From Typhlomys cinereus (lineage: Eukaryota; Chordata; Mammalia; Rodentia; Platacanthomyidae), in NCBI GenBank assembly GCA_023101885.1, contig JALPQD010000415.1, positions 329,273-393,272 on the forward strand: a DNA stretch of 64,000 nt, in the 5' to 3' direction. Both the position numbers and the translations under genes were made by a program. Every line of letters starts with the position of its first letter. Positions within the stretch are counted from its first letter, which is position 1. The notes under the pieces are model-generated. The model saw nothing but the letters and a program-made list of their open reading frames with translations, searched no databases and was not told the DNA's origin. Positions 10,082 through 23,500 of the stretch are shown here, piece after piece.

Positions 10082-12235
10082 AATTATGCTGAAATTCTTT
10101 AAAGAAGTTGACCAATCTCAAAGTTCATATGGAGGCACAAAATACCCAGGATAGCAAAAACAATCCTGAATGACAAAAACACTGCTGGAGGTATCTCCAT
10201 ACCAAAACTTAGTCTATCCTACAAATCCATAGTTATAAAAACAGCCTGGTCCTAGCTCCAAAATAGACACACAGATCAATGGATAAAGGTTGAAGATCCA
10301 GATATAAGCCCACACAATTACAGCCATTTGATCTTTGACAAAGGGGCCAAAAAAATCCAATTGAAAAAGAACAGCATCTTCAACAAATGGTGCTGGCAAA
10401 ACTAGATCTCCACATGCAGAAGATTAAAACCGGACCCATACTTGTCACAATGTACAAGACTTAATTCCAAATGGGTCAATGACCTCAATATAAGGCCAGA
10501 GACTATAAAAACCTTAGTTGAAAGGATAGGGAACTCCCTGGAGCTGATTGGACTAGGCCAACAGGTTCCTAATCGGAAATCCAATACCACAGTCAATACA
10601 ACCAACACTCAACAGATGGGATCTTATGAAATTAAAAGGCTTCTGTTCAGATAAAGAGATTGGAACATGAGCACAAAGGCAACCCACAGAATGGGAGAAA
10701 ATCTTCATTATCCATATATCTGATAGAGCTCTATTATCCAGAGTGCACAAAGAACTTAGAAAACTAAACACCAAGGAAACAAATGGCCCAATTCAAAAAT
10801 GGGCCTTGGAACTTAAAAGAAACTTTACCAAGGATGAAATTAAAATGTCTAACAAATATCTTAAAAAATGCTCCACACCCTTAGCCATCACAGAAATTCA
10901 AATCAAAACCTCCCTGAGATATCATCTCACCTCGGTCAGGATGGCAAAAATCCACAATATGAACAACACCAAGTGCTGGTGAGGATGAGGAGGGGAACTC
11001 TCCTACATTGCTGGTGGGAATGCAGGCTCATACAACGACTCTGGCGAGCTCTCTGGCGATTCTTAAAGAAGTTAAAGATTGAAATGCCATATGACCCTGC
11101 TATTCCACTTTTGGGAATAACCCCCCATACAGCAAATATTCACCTCAATGGCACAAGCACGACCATGTTCATAGCAGCACTGTTTACAATAGCAAAGTCA
11201 TGGAATCAACCCAAATGCCCAACAGTTGAAGAGTGGATAAGGAAAATGTGGTACATTTTATACAATGGAATACTACTCAGCCTTCAAAAATGATTAATTA
11301 ATGAAATTTGCTGGGAAATGGATGAAATTAGAAACAATTATAATTAGTGAAATATCCCAGACACAGAAAAATAAGCACCGTATGTGCTTCTTAATAGGTG
11401 GATCCTAGTACCAAACCCACTTAGAGACACACTGAAAGATAAATTTCTGTAATACCTACAGTAATTGCAAAGATTATAAACAGGAGAGAAAGGGAAGGAG
11501 GGCCCCGCCAGAAACAAGGAGAGAGGGGATCCTGCTACAGCAGAAATAATAGGCCACCATCAAGGACTGCAAGGGGTGACATCCAATACCCATCAGGATG
11601 GAGCCAAGGGCATTGCAGGAGCAGCAAAACTGAAAAAAATCAAAGAACCATAATTCAGAACATCAGAGACTCTATATCAACCACCTGGAACTCGGCCAGC
11701 CTAATCTCTCCCCATCCTGAAGCTCAGGGAAATTTGCGGAAGAGGGGGCGGTAAGATTGTAAGAGCACAAGGATGGGAGGAGCAATGATATGCAAGATAC
11801 TCCACACAAGTTAGGGCCACAGGAATTGTAATAGGACTCTGCATGATCTGCGCAATAACCAACTTATCATTGACCCCTCAAAGTCTAGCATGGACTAAAG
11901 GCACTAGGATCCTTAGAAGCAAGGGATTAACAGTCACAATAGTGTTCCTATACTTAAGGGGAACACAAGAAAGAGTTTTAAGAAATGCCACTGAGTCCTT
12001 ACACCTCATCAGAGAGGTGGACCCAGAGGAAAGTTTGATATACACATTAAAGGATGCTTCAGAGATGGGGGGAAGGGGCACTGGGAGAAAGGAAGAGAGG
12101 GAGGAAAGGAAGGGGAAAAGCGGTAGGGAGTAAGGAGGTCCAGGGAGGGGTGGAGGGAGGGAGAGGACAGGGGTACCTATTACATTTGTATGAGCAGAAA
12201 AATAAATAAATAAATAAATAAAGAATTATGCTGAA
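10082..12235 (+). mobile_element. 5'-truncated L1 insertion with target-site duplication
   Basis: The element body (about 10094-12223) is flanked by AATTATGCTGAA at 10082-10093 and again at 12224-12235, a perfect 12-bp target-site duplication. It ends in an (AAAT)n-type poly(A) tail. It holds the 3' part of ORF2 (to about 11293) and a roughly 930-bp 3' UTR with a purine-rich G tract near its end. Compared with the copy at 45.6-46.5 kb, its 3' UTR lacks a 235-bp GTAAGT...CAG segment (junction at about 11572/11573), see findings. Confidence 0.92.
10094..11293 (+). pseudogene. L1 ORF2 C-terminal remnant (frameshifted)
   Basis: Encodes the region of L1 ORF2p downstream of the catalytic reverse-transcriptase core, through the Cys-rich C-terminus. 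Clear motifs in the last frame include LLHCWWECRLIQRLW, DPAIPLLGI and FIAALFTIAKSWNQPKCPT, near-identical to the L1 ORF2p tail. The reading moves between frames: 10442-10654 is in one frame, 10743-10982 in another and 10868-11293 back in the first, so at least two frameshifts are present. The endonuclease and RT active site are missing through 5' truncation. The product would be inactive; retrotransposition of this copy is not possible. Confidence 0.92.
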
Positions 12236-13439
12236 GTATAAAGTTAAAACACTTTCATAGACTGTATGAATATACAAGACAGAAACAAACCAAATCTTTT
12301 TTTTTGTTTGACTTACAAATACAACTCAAAAGCTTCCTCACTACAGAAGCATAATGTGTGGCAGTTTCCTTCTTTGAATTATCAATATTGTTTCATATAA
12401 ATTAACTTATGTAGGTGATATTATTAAGCAATTTACCTTCTTCTATATGCCCTTGAAAACTAAATGAAATTTTACCTTCCTAATTACCAAACTAAAATTC
12501 CAATTCTCATATTTTATATCTTTACTGTTCATGCATAAATATCAGTCATTTCTGATAGCATAAGTTAACATCTTTATGTACATATGCATGCATATTTTTT
12601 CTTCCGTTTCTGAAATAACTTGTTGCTATAGTGTCTAAGTACTCAGTAATGATAATTATTTTTTAATTAGACTAATGTCACACTCTGTTTATTTAAAAAG
12701 TGTTCATGTAATCTTGAAGACTAAAATCGTATTTTCAATTAACTGCAAATTCTTTGAAATTATAAATTATTTCTTACTATTCTCTGTAGCACAAACCTAT
12801 ATTGCAGCATTTAATACAGTTTAGTGATTGTGAGTTTTTGAGATTTTTTAGTAAGGTCCTTAGTCACAATATTAGCTAATTGGTAAAGCAAGCATTCTTG
12901 CATTGCTTAGCCTATCTATCATGTGTGATGAGCATAGCCTTGTTTATTTGCTTTCATTTAAGATAGCTTTGTAAGGAATCTTTTGAATTGCATAGTCTTT
13001 TTTGCTCTGCATTTTGGAAAGTTCCAGCAATCAGATGTCCTGTTACTATTTTGGGAGGTGCTTCTGTTCCTCAGACTTGCAGTCATGGTGGACACGCAAC
13101 TTTTATGAAATATTTGCTCAACTTTGTGCTTTTTACATGTTTCTTGCAGTAGGCTATTGACTAACTTGTCCTCAATATTTTACTGTTTTCAGTACTTTGG
13201 TGGTCACATTTTGGTATTTTATCTTCACATGCTCAATTATTGCTGAGCTGCATTAATTAATAATTCTGAAAACATACAGCGGTTATCTTTCTGGTCCATT
13301 CTGTATTATTATGGTCTAGTTACGAAGCTTCCCAATGTGTGAATATGTCCTTAAGAAATGGTTCTCTCACATTAGATAATTTTTTTCTGTCATTTTTCTT
13401 CTCATTGAATGGGCTCCTATTCTCCTTTTAATTGAATGT
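12236..13439. other. No recognised feature
   Basis: Strongly AT-rich apparently unique DNA with short homopolymers. No repeat or gene recognised. Confidence 0.6.
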
Positions 13440-13690
13440 CAGCCAAGAAGCAACTTAAAGACAGAAGGGCTTATGTCATGATTTGGTGGTCCAGTGTGCT
13501 GAGTCCTGGAAGGTAAGACAGCAGGAGTAGGAAGATCTGTGATCACACATTGATCAGCAAGCTGGAAAAGCAGTTCCTTCTTACTCAGTTTAGGATGTTA
13601 GCCCATTAAAATATGCCCACCTTCACAGTATGGGTTCCTTCCCCTGTTAATCTAGTCACAGCATCCACTCACATGATCTTATCATATTGT
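13440..13690 (-). mobile_element. Rodent medium-reiterated repeat, antisense
   Basis: The plus strand reads GGGCTTATGTCATGATTTG, AGACAGCAGGAGTAGGA, CAGTTTAGGATGTTAGCCCA and GTTAATCTAGTCACAGC in the antisense order of the repeat also seen at 8475, 14190, 25790 and 48525. Both ends are eroded. Confidence 0.5.
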
Positions 13691-14189
13691 ATGAACTACC
13701 AGAAAAGGAAATGGTTAATTTGATTCAATGCTCATTAAAAATATTCCTTTTAATGTAATCACTTTTGAGCAATCTTATTTTGGAGCCAGTTCTTATTGAT
13801 GCTCCTTGATGCATTATTTTGCAATTTGATAGATCTGAAATTGTCATGAACTTATCTGAATAAGTAAAAGCAGAAGTATTGTATATATAATCATATGTCA
13901 TCATTTTATCATGTTAGAGTGTTATCATCATTATCATCATCTAGACCAGAGATTATCACATCTGTGGAAGGAAGAAGTTTAATGTCAAAATCATTTTCTC
14001 AAATTATCTCCTTTAAGACTTTTCTAATTTTTAGACTCATATTTCTGACGTGGGAAATTTCAAAAATCTAAATCACTGGAAATTCTCTGCAGGTTACTGT
14101 GTAATCAATGTATCTCTTCCTTTTCCAGCTATATCTTTCCCTACCCATCAATGACAGAAAATTATTCCATTTTTTTTATTTTATTTTGT
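13691..14189. other. No recognised feature; short (ATC)n at about 13922-13941
   Basis: Apparently unique AT-rich DNA. Confidence 0.5.
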
Positions 14190-14615
14190 AAAATGATTAA
14201 TCCTTACAGGCTGTACAATGATTACTGTAAGTTCAGTCTGACACTTCAGAGTCAGGTCCTCAGACACACATGTGTGGGATTCTCTTGCTTAAGGCTGGTC
14301 TCTGTGAATGCCTATGAGGCCTTGCCTTGACTGCATTAATTGATGTACGAAGACACTGTCCACTGAGTATAAGACCATTCTCTGGGCTTCGACTCTAAGA
14401 CTGTGTAAAGATGACAAGATTATGAGAGCAAGCATGCATCGAGTCTTGGCTGTCTGCTTTTGCTCTGGATATGACATGATACTTCAATTTTTTAATGGTA
14501 TAATTTCCCCCACGATGATAAACTGGAAAATTTGGGCAAATTAAACCCTTTCCTCCAAAGTTACTTGGGTCAGGCATTTTATTTCAGAATGTGTAATGAA
14601 ACTGAAACAAATTAC
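14190..14615 (+). mobile_element. Rodent medium-reiterated repeat
   Basis: Blocks in order: CTTGACTGCATTAATTGATG, CACTGTCCACTGAG, ACCATTCTCTGGGCTT, then AAATTAAACCCTTTCCTCC and AAGTTACTTGGGTCAGGCAT. This is the same arrangement as the copies at 8475 and 25790, with the characteristic 'aaaccctttcctcc' near the 3' end. Confidence 0.65.
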
Positions 14616-17600
14616 ATTTGACTAAAAGATTCACAAACTCTTCAATTACCCACTAGTGTGAAAGCTTAAAATTTAGCTTTGTGTTTTGCTTTTTCCCCCT
14701 TTTTAATTACTCAAATAAATGAGCTTACCCAAGAAGTAGCATACTTACTAAAAAAAAAAAAGCATAATTTTTAGATCTCAAATATCTGCTCAAAAGTTCC
14801 TTTTTACTTCTGGTATAAAGATGAATATCTTTTTCTCATTCCACCACCTTTGAAAATGAAGACTTCTCCCTTGAACTGATGAACACTGTGGACTATAAAC
14901 TTGCTTTAAATAATTTTGTATGCTGAATTAACAGCACCCCAGCCCTGTGGCACATCAACCTAGTAATACAGCTTAACAGCCACTGTGTGGATGCTGTCCC
15001 TTGAAACAATATCAATAATCATTATATTTGCACAATTTTATTTTTAATCCTTTAAATCAACATTTCAATCTGGGAGGACAACTAGATAACAGTCAAGTAG
15101 TGTTAAATTCACCAGCGAGATTTTGTTTCTGCATCATGGAAGGTGGATGATATATTTTCAGCTCACTGGATCTGGCATCTGTGTCTTTGATGAAGGATTA
15201 TTTGATCGCTCTGGCCAAGCCTGTTGTAAGACATTCAACTTCATGTTCCAACTGGCTTTGCTATACACATGTGCGTCCAATGTTCACTCATCTGGCTTCA
15301 CTCACTGTCTCTCTTTAATTTGTGAAAGATTTGTTCACTTTATTAACTGATATTTATTCATTTTAGTTAACTTCTGAATTGGCAGGATATTTCCAGACTC
15401 ATCTCATGGAAATGGAGTCCAAACTTGCAAAGTTGATCAAATCTCTGATGCAGATTATGTGTTATGTATAATGTATCATAACTACCTACTTCTCTCTCAA
15501 AAATTTATTCCATGCCTCATAATGTACACATCAGACAGTGAAAGAGAGTCATTTTAAATATAATGCAGACATGACATTGCCTCTGTAGCATCACAGCTGA
15601 CCTAATGCTCCTATGTTTATTATTTATCTAAATAAATTATTATTCTCAATGGCTTACAGTAAAAAAAAAAGTCAACGCTATTTTCATTTAGAAAGGGAAG
15701 CAACGATCTGCATACTTTGCCTACAAATAATAAAGAAAAGTTTTTATGAACGAGAATTGCCTATAAATTGCCAGAATATAACCATTCCTATCTGGGCTCA
15801 TACTCACACATACTAGCGTAGCTAATGCATGCTCCACAAGCAAACTCAGAAACCACCGTCCTGTTCATAATTCCACTACTGACTTATCCAAATGTTGCTG
15901 GAAGCAATTATCCCTGTGAGTGCATCACACAATTAAAATAGTATCTATTGATTAAAAATATTTTGACATGGTAAATATGTTTTCAACTCATTAGAAGGAG
16001 AGAAAAAAAAACCCACCATAATACCTTCTGACTAGATATGAATACCAGCTTTACACCCCTAGCCAGCAAACCTTAATTTGAACACCAACATTTAAAAGCC
16101 ATCATGTGAGAGCACATAATTACACAAACCAATCTTTCAGGAAATCCAAGATGGGCTTGTTTATATTTCCCTTGCGCATTTACCTCTCCAGATAGGAGAG
16201 TCAGAGCTAGGCTTAGATTTGCTGAGAGGATCTGCATGCATTCTGCATCATGTACCCCCAGAGTCTGTAGTCGGCTTAGGGCAGAGGTGAATTATCTGGT
16301 TTATGGGGGCTGAGATAGAGGTCATTGTTTGGGGGGCAATTCTGACTTGCCTGCAGTTTATTTTGTGTAAATATGGAAGAAGAAGCTTTCTGACTCCCTG
16401 CAGTGAAGCAAAACTTTTCCTATGATTGAGGCTTAGTTTGTCCTGAGTTTCCACGATGAAACTTGTAAACAGAATTCTCTGTAAGTATGGACAGATTTAT
16501 CCTCTGCCATTACACTGAGCATCAGTGTAGATGCCAATATCATGCTCTGTGTATAAAAATTTAATATGAAAGGATTAGTAGACCGATGAAGGACATACTC
16601 AAATATAAAATGTATAAACTCATATATCAAGTACACAATGATGTATAATATTTTCAAGCACTCCACAGTATAAGTATTTGGAAAAAAGTTTCTCTAGTTT
16701 TCTCTTCATAGAACAAGTAGGAAGAGCTTTTAATGATATTGTTATTACCTGGCAATAAACTTAGACCAAAGATATATACTGTTAAATAGTTTATTAGAAT
16801 GAAATTTTATGCCAAGTTTATTGTTTGTAGACAGTAATAGTTAAAAACAAAAGTCAAGGTAACTGTTTAATGCATTGCTTATTTCAACTTATCCAGCAGA
16901 GCAAATAACTTAACAAGTTTCAAATACTCCCGGAAAGGTCTGTCTGCAGGCAAGAAGAGCACATGCCATTGCATCTGTATTTTTTATATTAATAAAGAGG
17001 ATGTTTTAGAGCAGATCCTCTGAGTCTCAGAGTTGGCAATTCATGAATGTAGTCTAAATTGCCAAAAATGTATCTCTCAAGCAGGAGGTACATAATCAAA
17101 CAAGGTAGGAGACCTCAGCTTCCCAGTGGATTTGTTCCTTACCTACGGGTAATTCTCAATGTATTAAGTGGATCATTCACTGAGCTCAGGGGAAAGATGG
17201 GAAAACATAATTGCTTTATTTCTTAACTTAAATGGGGACACTGAGTCATGAGTCACTGATGACTTACTCTTTTCAGAATCATCGTTTTACCCTGCTGATA
17301 TTATGTGAGTGATTCACTATAATGGAAAATCCATTTGGCTTTATTACGGTAGAAGGTATTCAATAGCAATAAAACTTGTCTCAAACTGGGGTTGGCTCTG
17401 CAGAAAATGATTTCAAAGTATTCATTCTTTCTTTCTTTTTTTTAAAAGAGATTCTCTTTTGTAAGAGATTTGAGTGTGTCAGTGATAAACACTAAGTAAT
17501 AAAAAAGCTGGATTCGATCATAAGAAGACAAATATCAATATATTGCAGCATCATTCAATAAGATGCAAAATAATAAAATATAGTTAGGGTTACTTTACCT

Positions 17601-19136
17601 ATGTAAGAATATACTCAATGGCTCTCTATGCTTTTTCCTGGAGTTGCTGTGTAATTGTGATATAGTCTTCTAGGATGACAAGGGGAAACAATCTAGGGAT
17701 GATCAATTGGAGACTGAGAGTTACTTTTTTGCTTTATATGTGAGAGTCTTGCTATGTGTGAGGTGGCATGGGGTGGCACACCAGTGACTTCTCAGCTTTG
17801 TTCCATGACTAGTGGTCTAGACTTTCAGGGTCTTGATGACACAAAGGCAAAGTGTAGATGTCACACCTTAAATCAGCTAACTCTCCAAGTAACTGTCAAA
17901 TGGTCCCATGTGATCCAGATATCATTTCTGAGAAGTTCCTGAGGCAATAAATCTTCTGCAGACAAATGAACCAGCTCCTGCTTTTGACCTATGTTTACTC
18001 AGAAGCAATTCCATTTCATAGTATCATAGCTCTAGATTTGTTTATACAATTTTGCAAAATTACAATGACAATATTTCCATGTGGGATCATTGATGAATAG
18101 GTAGAAAATATCCTAGAATAATTTCAAGTACTTTAGACACTTAAGGGCCTATGAGCTTGTATAAGGCATCTATGTTTGTGTACAGTTATAGTAAAGAACT
18201 GATAGAAAAATTCTAGCTATATTCACAGGCAAAGTCTAGTATCTGGAACTGCACGATATATAATACACTAAGACTCACACGCCACAGTCAATTGTTCTTC
18301 ATAAGTGTTGAACTTAACAAATAATAATATATAAATTTGATATCCAATATCTGAACATGAAGTTGTCAAAACTTATAAAATGACTTTGATGCAGAATTGT
18401 TTCATGTCAAATGCTAGAGAATAGATGTGAACATTCCACAGTAGTTTTTGGATAGCTGAATTACTTTCTCCTAAATTCTTGATTTCATGTGTACAATGTT
18501 TGATGGTCTTCTGTGTCTAACAGTCATTACAAAAATAACTTTATTTCTGGCAGTTTAAATTCATTATTTATTTCTGATTAAAGAACCAAAATGTTCCTAA
18601 GCATACTTTCTAAATAAGTGAAAGAAGATAGTACAATGTTGTCTTTTCAGCAAATATAGGTAGAAACAGACTAACTTTAAAAAACATGTATCACCTTGAA
18701 GTAGAAGAGCTATTTCTTTCCCTGTGCAGTGTGTTTTTGTCATAAGAAATCTACATTTAGCACTAACAAACTATCCACTCAAAATGAAAATCACATGCAA
18801 CATTAAAGAATAGTTCTGTTTAATGACAGAAGTTTAAGATATTTGAACAAAATGATACAAATGCAAAAATTCAAATCTTTTCTCATTATTAAAAAAAACT
18901 TACACATCATTACTTGTGACTTTAAAAACTCCTGCAAACTCAGGACACCTTATATAAACATCTCCTTTGTTTACTACAGGTGAAACAGATATATGTTTTC
19001 ATTTACTTGATATGTATGTCTTAAATATAGAAGCTTTATTATTTGAACTCATGTAATGAGTACATTGGAATTGTTTGAGCTTCTAGTGAAAAAAAACATT
19101 GAGTGTGTGATCTTGCATCATCCCTAAGGCCAATGC
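14616..19136. other. 4.5 kb with no recognised gene or repeat
   Basis: AT-rich DNA. I looked on both strands for exons, LINE/SINE motifs and LTR ends and found none that I can support. Open frames are short (60-77 codons) and without motifs. A11-12 runs occur near 14751 and 15661. The stretch could contain very old repeats beyond recognition by eye. Confidence 0.55.
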
Positions 19137-19400
19137 AGGTAGTATGATACTGATTGACACACATCTCCAACATGCATATAAATGCACACATGCACACAAT
19201 ATACACAAGTAAAAAACTGAAAATGAACCATTTTCATATTTTACAGATCATGAAGCTAAGGTACAGGATTTACATGATATAGTTTGAATTCAAAGACAAG
19301 TCTCCTGACCCACAAAATACATTTGAAGTCAATATGCTGCCATCTTATCTCTTTCCAGACATTCAAAATATTCAGATTATACTTGAAAGATTAGGTCATT
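19137..19400. repeat. Local duplication, copy 1 (SINE tail plus MIR-like)
   Basis: Aligns by eye along its length with 20310-20570: GACACACATCTC, CAATATACACAAGTAAAAAA, TTTTCATATTTTACA, ATCATG, TGACYCACAAAATACATTTG, ATCTTATCTCTTT and CATTCAAAA occur in both in the same order and spacing. The first part is an AC-rich SINE tail; the second resembles an antisense MIR (TTTTACAGATCATGAAGCTAAGG). Confidence 0.8.
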
Positions 19401-19501
19401 TTTGCTTGTGAGTCATGTGACCTAGCAGGCAAAGCAATGGATGCTTTAACTCAGGAATACAAGGGCTCTCTTTGGGAAATTGATCTTGTTTTTCCTAAAC
19501 C

Positions 19502-19504
<3 letters not shown>

Positions 19505-19554
<50 letters not shown>
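19505..19554. repeat. (GT)n microsatellite
   Basis: About 25 uninterrupted GT units. Confidence 0.97.
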
Positions 19555-19556
<2 letters not shown>

Positions 19557-20090
19557 TCATATATAGCCATAACAATGATGTCTCAGGAAAAGAGAATCAA
19601 CCACTAAAAATCAACTTACATGGGGAAAACTTGCTTTGTGATCTCAGCTAGGAAATAATGTCTTGCTTCCAAGATCTGAAAAAGCCCATGTGAAGTGATT
19701 GGGTTCCCCTTTTTCTCTTGGATGTGAATAGAAGCATTCATTGAAACTATGTTGCATCCATCACCACAGATTCCTCATCTGGAAATTCAGGAAAAGTGTG
19801 CACTCTTTAAGTCATTTTTACAAGGATGAAATGAGGAGTGATACATAATCTTAAACACTAATTTGACTTTTCCAGAAAATAGTCAAACAATGACTTCTGA
19901 TATTTGTGTGAGAGGACAGATTTATATCATAGAGCAGAAGAGGTTTGTTTCATTTAAAGAAAAATACAGTATGTAGATATAACTGCATTTTGTTTATTAA
20001 CACAGCACTTAAAATTTTCCATGTTTTGAACTTCATTTACTAATGTGCATTAATGAAATTCCTACAGGAATCTATGAATAAACAGTTCTT

Positions 20091-20395
20091 TGAGGCTGGG
20101 AGGGTAGCTCAGTAGGTGAAATGCTTTCTGGACAGGCATAGCAAGCTGAGTTGAGACACTCAGCACCCTAGTAAAAAGTTGAATGTGGAAGCCCGGTGGA
20201 GCAGAGAGAGTCAGAGAATGAGGATTTCTAGAGCTCCATGTTTAGTAAGAGAACTTGTCTCAAGGGAATAGGGCAAAGGGGGGTAGAGAACAGGGATGCT
20301 GAAATTGGGCTTAAATATGTACACTGGTACTGACACACATCTCAAACATGAATATAAATGTATAAACACAATATACACAAGTAAAAAATTAAAAA
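20091..20395 (+). mobile_element. ID/B1 composite (B4-like) SINE
   Basis: Starts with an ID-like tRNA head (GGCTGGGAGGGTAGCTCAGT...), followed by a B1-like middle (GAGGATTTCTAGAGCTCC...GAGAACTTGTCTCAA) and an AC-rich tail to the AAAAAAT near 20385. ID first and B1 second is the B4-type order. The tail overlaps the duplicated block that starts near 20310. Confidence 0.65.
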
Positions 20396-20570
20396 TGAAT
20401 TATTTTCATATTTTACAAATCATGAGGCTAAGGTATAGGAGTTACCTGATAACATTTTGCATGCAAAGTCAAGCCCCCTGACTCACAAAATACATTTGAA
20501 ATCTATACACTACTATCTTATCTCTTTGCAGGCATTCAAAACATTCAGATCACACTTGGCCATTTGCTTA
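20310..20570. repeat. Local duplication, copy 2 (SINE tail plus MIR-like)
   Basis: Partner of 19137-19400, about 1.17 kb away in the same orientation. Copy 2 retains the complete SINE 5' of the duplicated block; copy 1 shows mainly the tail. Many substitutions and small indels separate the copies, so the duplication is old. Confidence 0.8.
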
Positions 20571-23500
20571 TCAAATGCAGAGAATTCAAACCCCATGTTA
20601 TATGAGCATATACTCTGAGCATCGGATTACAAAGCATGCAGGCCTCCCTTCCTTTATACTAGCATACCAGAGACCATCAGTTTCCTCTTTGTTTATCTTT
20701 GTTCATAGTTTTCCCTAAACAGAGATCAATTTACATTTTAAAGACCCACTGCATCAAATGTGTTTTTATCCAAAACAATTATATCCATCTAAAATGTGTT
20801 GACAGAGTACTAGGTGCTCTTTTAATAATTTTTCTGAATTAGCTTAAGTGACTTGGAAATCTATAAATAGCAACCAGTGGCTTTTTACTGGTTGGTCCCA
20901 TGCTCCTAGTGAACACTTGGTCCTACCTGGGCTTACTGCACCTGTGAAGAAATACCTCTTAAATGAAAATGAAGTCTTGCTCTCACTGGACTTGTTCCTT
21001 TGATTAACACTTAAGGAACCACAAGGTAATTCATTGTCCCTCCCAACATCTGTATAGACATATTGTTTCTGAATTCATTTTGCAAACTGCAATTTTAAAA
21101 AGAGAGAGAGAATACAAGAAAACAGGTAGCCTTCTCAGGTATGAATAACTCAGCAGAAAATATACTCTTAGAGTGTCTCATTTTCTTCAGGATATTGTTG
21201 ATATTTCAACATTCAGAGGCAGCCTTTACCCATCTTTTTACAGTTTTTGCACAGGTTTCAGCAGAAGTCACTTATTGCTAAAAGGGAAATTTACAAAGGG
21301 ACTGACCTGGTGGCACAATTTCATGTGCTATAGTTGCATCCCTTGAAGAAAAACATTCCTTTAGCATTCGTTAACCTGAGGTTAGAACAATGATATTTCC
21401 ACTTGCAGTGTATCTCATTCAATATGATTGGTCTGCCAAAATACCTTACACCTGCACTAAGATTACAACCTTAATTATAATTCATCCATGGTAAAAAAAT
21501 GAAATAGACAACCAATAGTAGTGCTGGAAAGATTGAAAGAAGCATTCTCTATTGTATTTCTCAGACAATATTAGATTAAAATTCAAATTCTCTTTAGTGA
21601 CAAATTGTTGCAAGAATAAGAAATGGCGCAAACAATCCATTTCAGGATGCAGATTTAACAAAAGTAGGAAGGTTGATTATAATTGAATATTCCCTATGGG
21701 TATCTAAAGCACTGTGCCTCAGTCTATTTCCTATTGACAGGTGGTAGTGTAAATTAAATGTGGTATTATGCATTCAAATTGGATTTCAACGATTCATCAT
21801 CCACAGTGTGACATTAGAATTAGCCCCAATGATGACAGTCTAAAGATCATAATGAGAATAGGTGCCCTTTTCCATTCATATTGTAGTTTCACTGGTGGGG
21901 AGGGTTGGAGTTTGAAATTGGATTCATAATTTTGTTATAATCTTCACTGCCTGAAAAATTCATCCCATGAATTGACTATCCTGAATATTAATACTCTGCT
22001 GTCTGTTCTCTGAATTAATAGCAGACAAAAGGCCACTTGTCTTCCACAAGTATTGTGCTGAGTCCAAAAAAGCATCACTCTTAAGTACTGCCAGTTCCTC
22101 TACTAATCGTTGTTTCACGGCTCATCTGAATAGTGAAGTGTTGGTACATTCTCTGCCCTCTTGGTATAGAAAGAATAGGAATTGTGCACTGTAAAACAAG
22201 ACAATCCCCAAAGAGGAAAGACAGAGGAAAGAAAGCATCCTGTCTTTGAGATGGCCACACAAGATGTCAGCCATACGGACAGAAAGCCTATTTTATAAGA
22301 CCACGTACAGGCGAGTTTGAAGAGTCTGGATGAAGACTGGAGAGCCTCGTACCAGGTACCACACATGCTATACCACCAACTCCCAACTAAGCTAGAACCA
22401 TATTCAAAGAATTACTACGTTTGCATCTGATTGATACATTATTTTAACCGCTAAAGAGCTAAGTGTCTAAGATAGGGTGAAATTTTCATTCTTCAGTCAA
22501 ATCTTATCTTTCAAAGTCTCTTTTGAGTCAATAAAACTAACCAACAAATTAAGTGTAGTTGAATGTGACTAGTTAACATGTACAAAGAATGAAGAAAACT
22601 TTTTTGGCCCCTGATACTGAGTATTAAAACACAACTAGAGTAAATACGAAGCAACTTAAGAAAGATGAATGTCCGTTTTTTTCTTTTCTCTCAATTATCT
22701 AAAATTTAAACTGTAAGAAACAGTGATTATAATAGCATCTGGTACTGTTTTTTTACCTCAGTAGAGGGTTTTTGATAATGACATGCAATTATTCATGACA
22801 TTTGGGATTATTGAACACAAATAGAAGAAAGAGAATGTAATATTAAGCCTTCTTGGGGAGAAAAAATTATATCTTTATTATAACACCTAATTTAATTAAT
22901 GTATTCTCAGTGCCATCTGGTCAGATTATCTTAAAAGTTAACAAAAGAGATTTAATCTGACACTTACAAGTAATAAATCTGGATGAATATAAAACTAAGG
23001 GTTGGTGTGCTACTATTGTTACTGACAAAATGCAGAAGGTGCAAAGAAAGGAGTCAATCAGCCACTGTAGAGAACATTCCAAACCTGGTGACATGTACAA
23101 AGGGGCTCTAGCTACATCTTCAACCATGATTTTACACTTCCTCAAAATACTGAATTTATATATAAAGAAAAATAAAAATAATATATATAAAGAAATAAAT
23201 ACATATATATAAAGAAAAATAAGGATTATCACTCCAAATGAAATATGGATAGAAGGTAATAAAGTGTGTCAAAAACAACACATTCAAGATCTGCATCAAC
23301 AACACACTTTTCTGTCTTTGCATCAATTTCTATCCATGAGTTACATTATTTCACTTTCGTGGACCACAGAGTCCTCATTTGTGAACACAAATATCCATTG
23401 AAAGAATTTAGAAGATTATGCATAAATAGAACAAACATGCTGGAATTTCTTTAGCAACTGAAAATCAGTGCTGATTATATAAATAAGCTCAAATGGACAT

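Noticed and set aside
12290..12305. T run as possible second L1 tail in antisense
   Set aside because: No L1 or SINE sequence follows it on either side.
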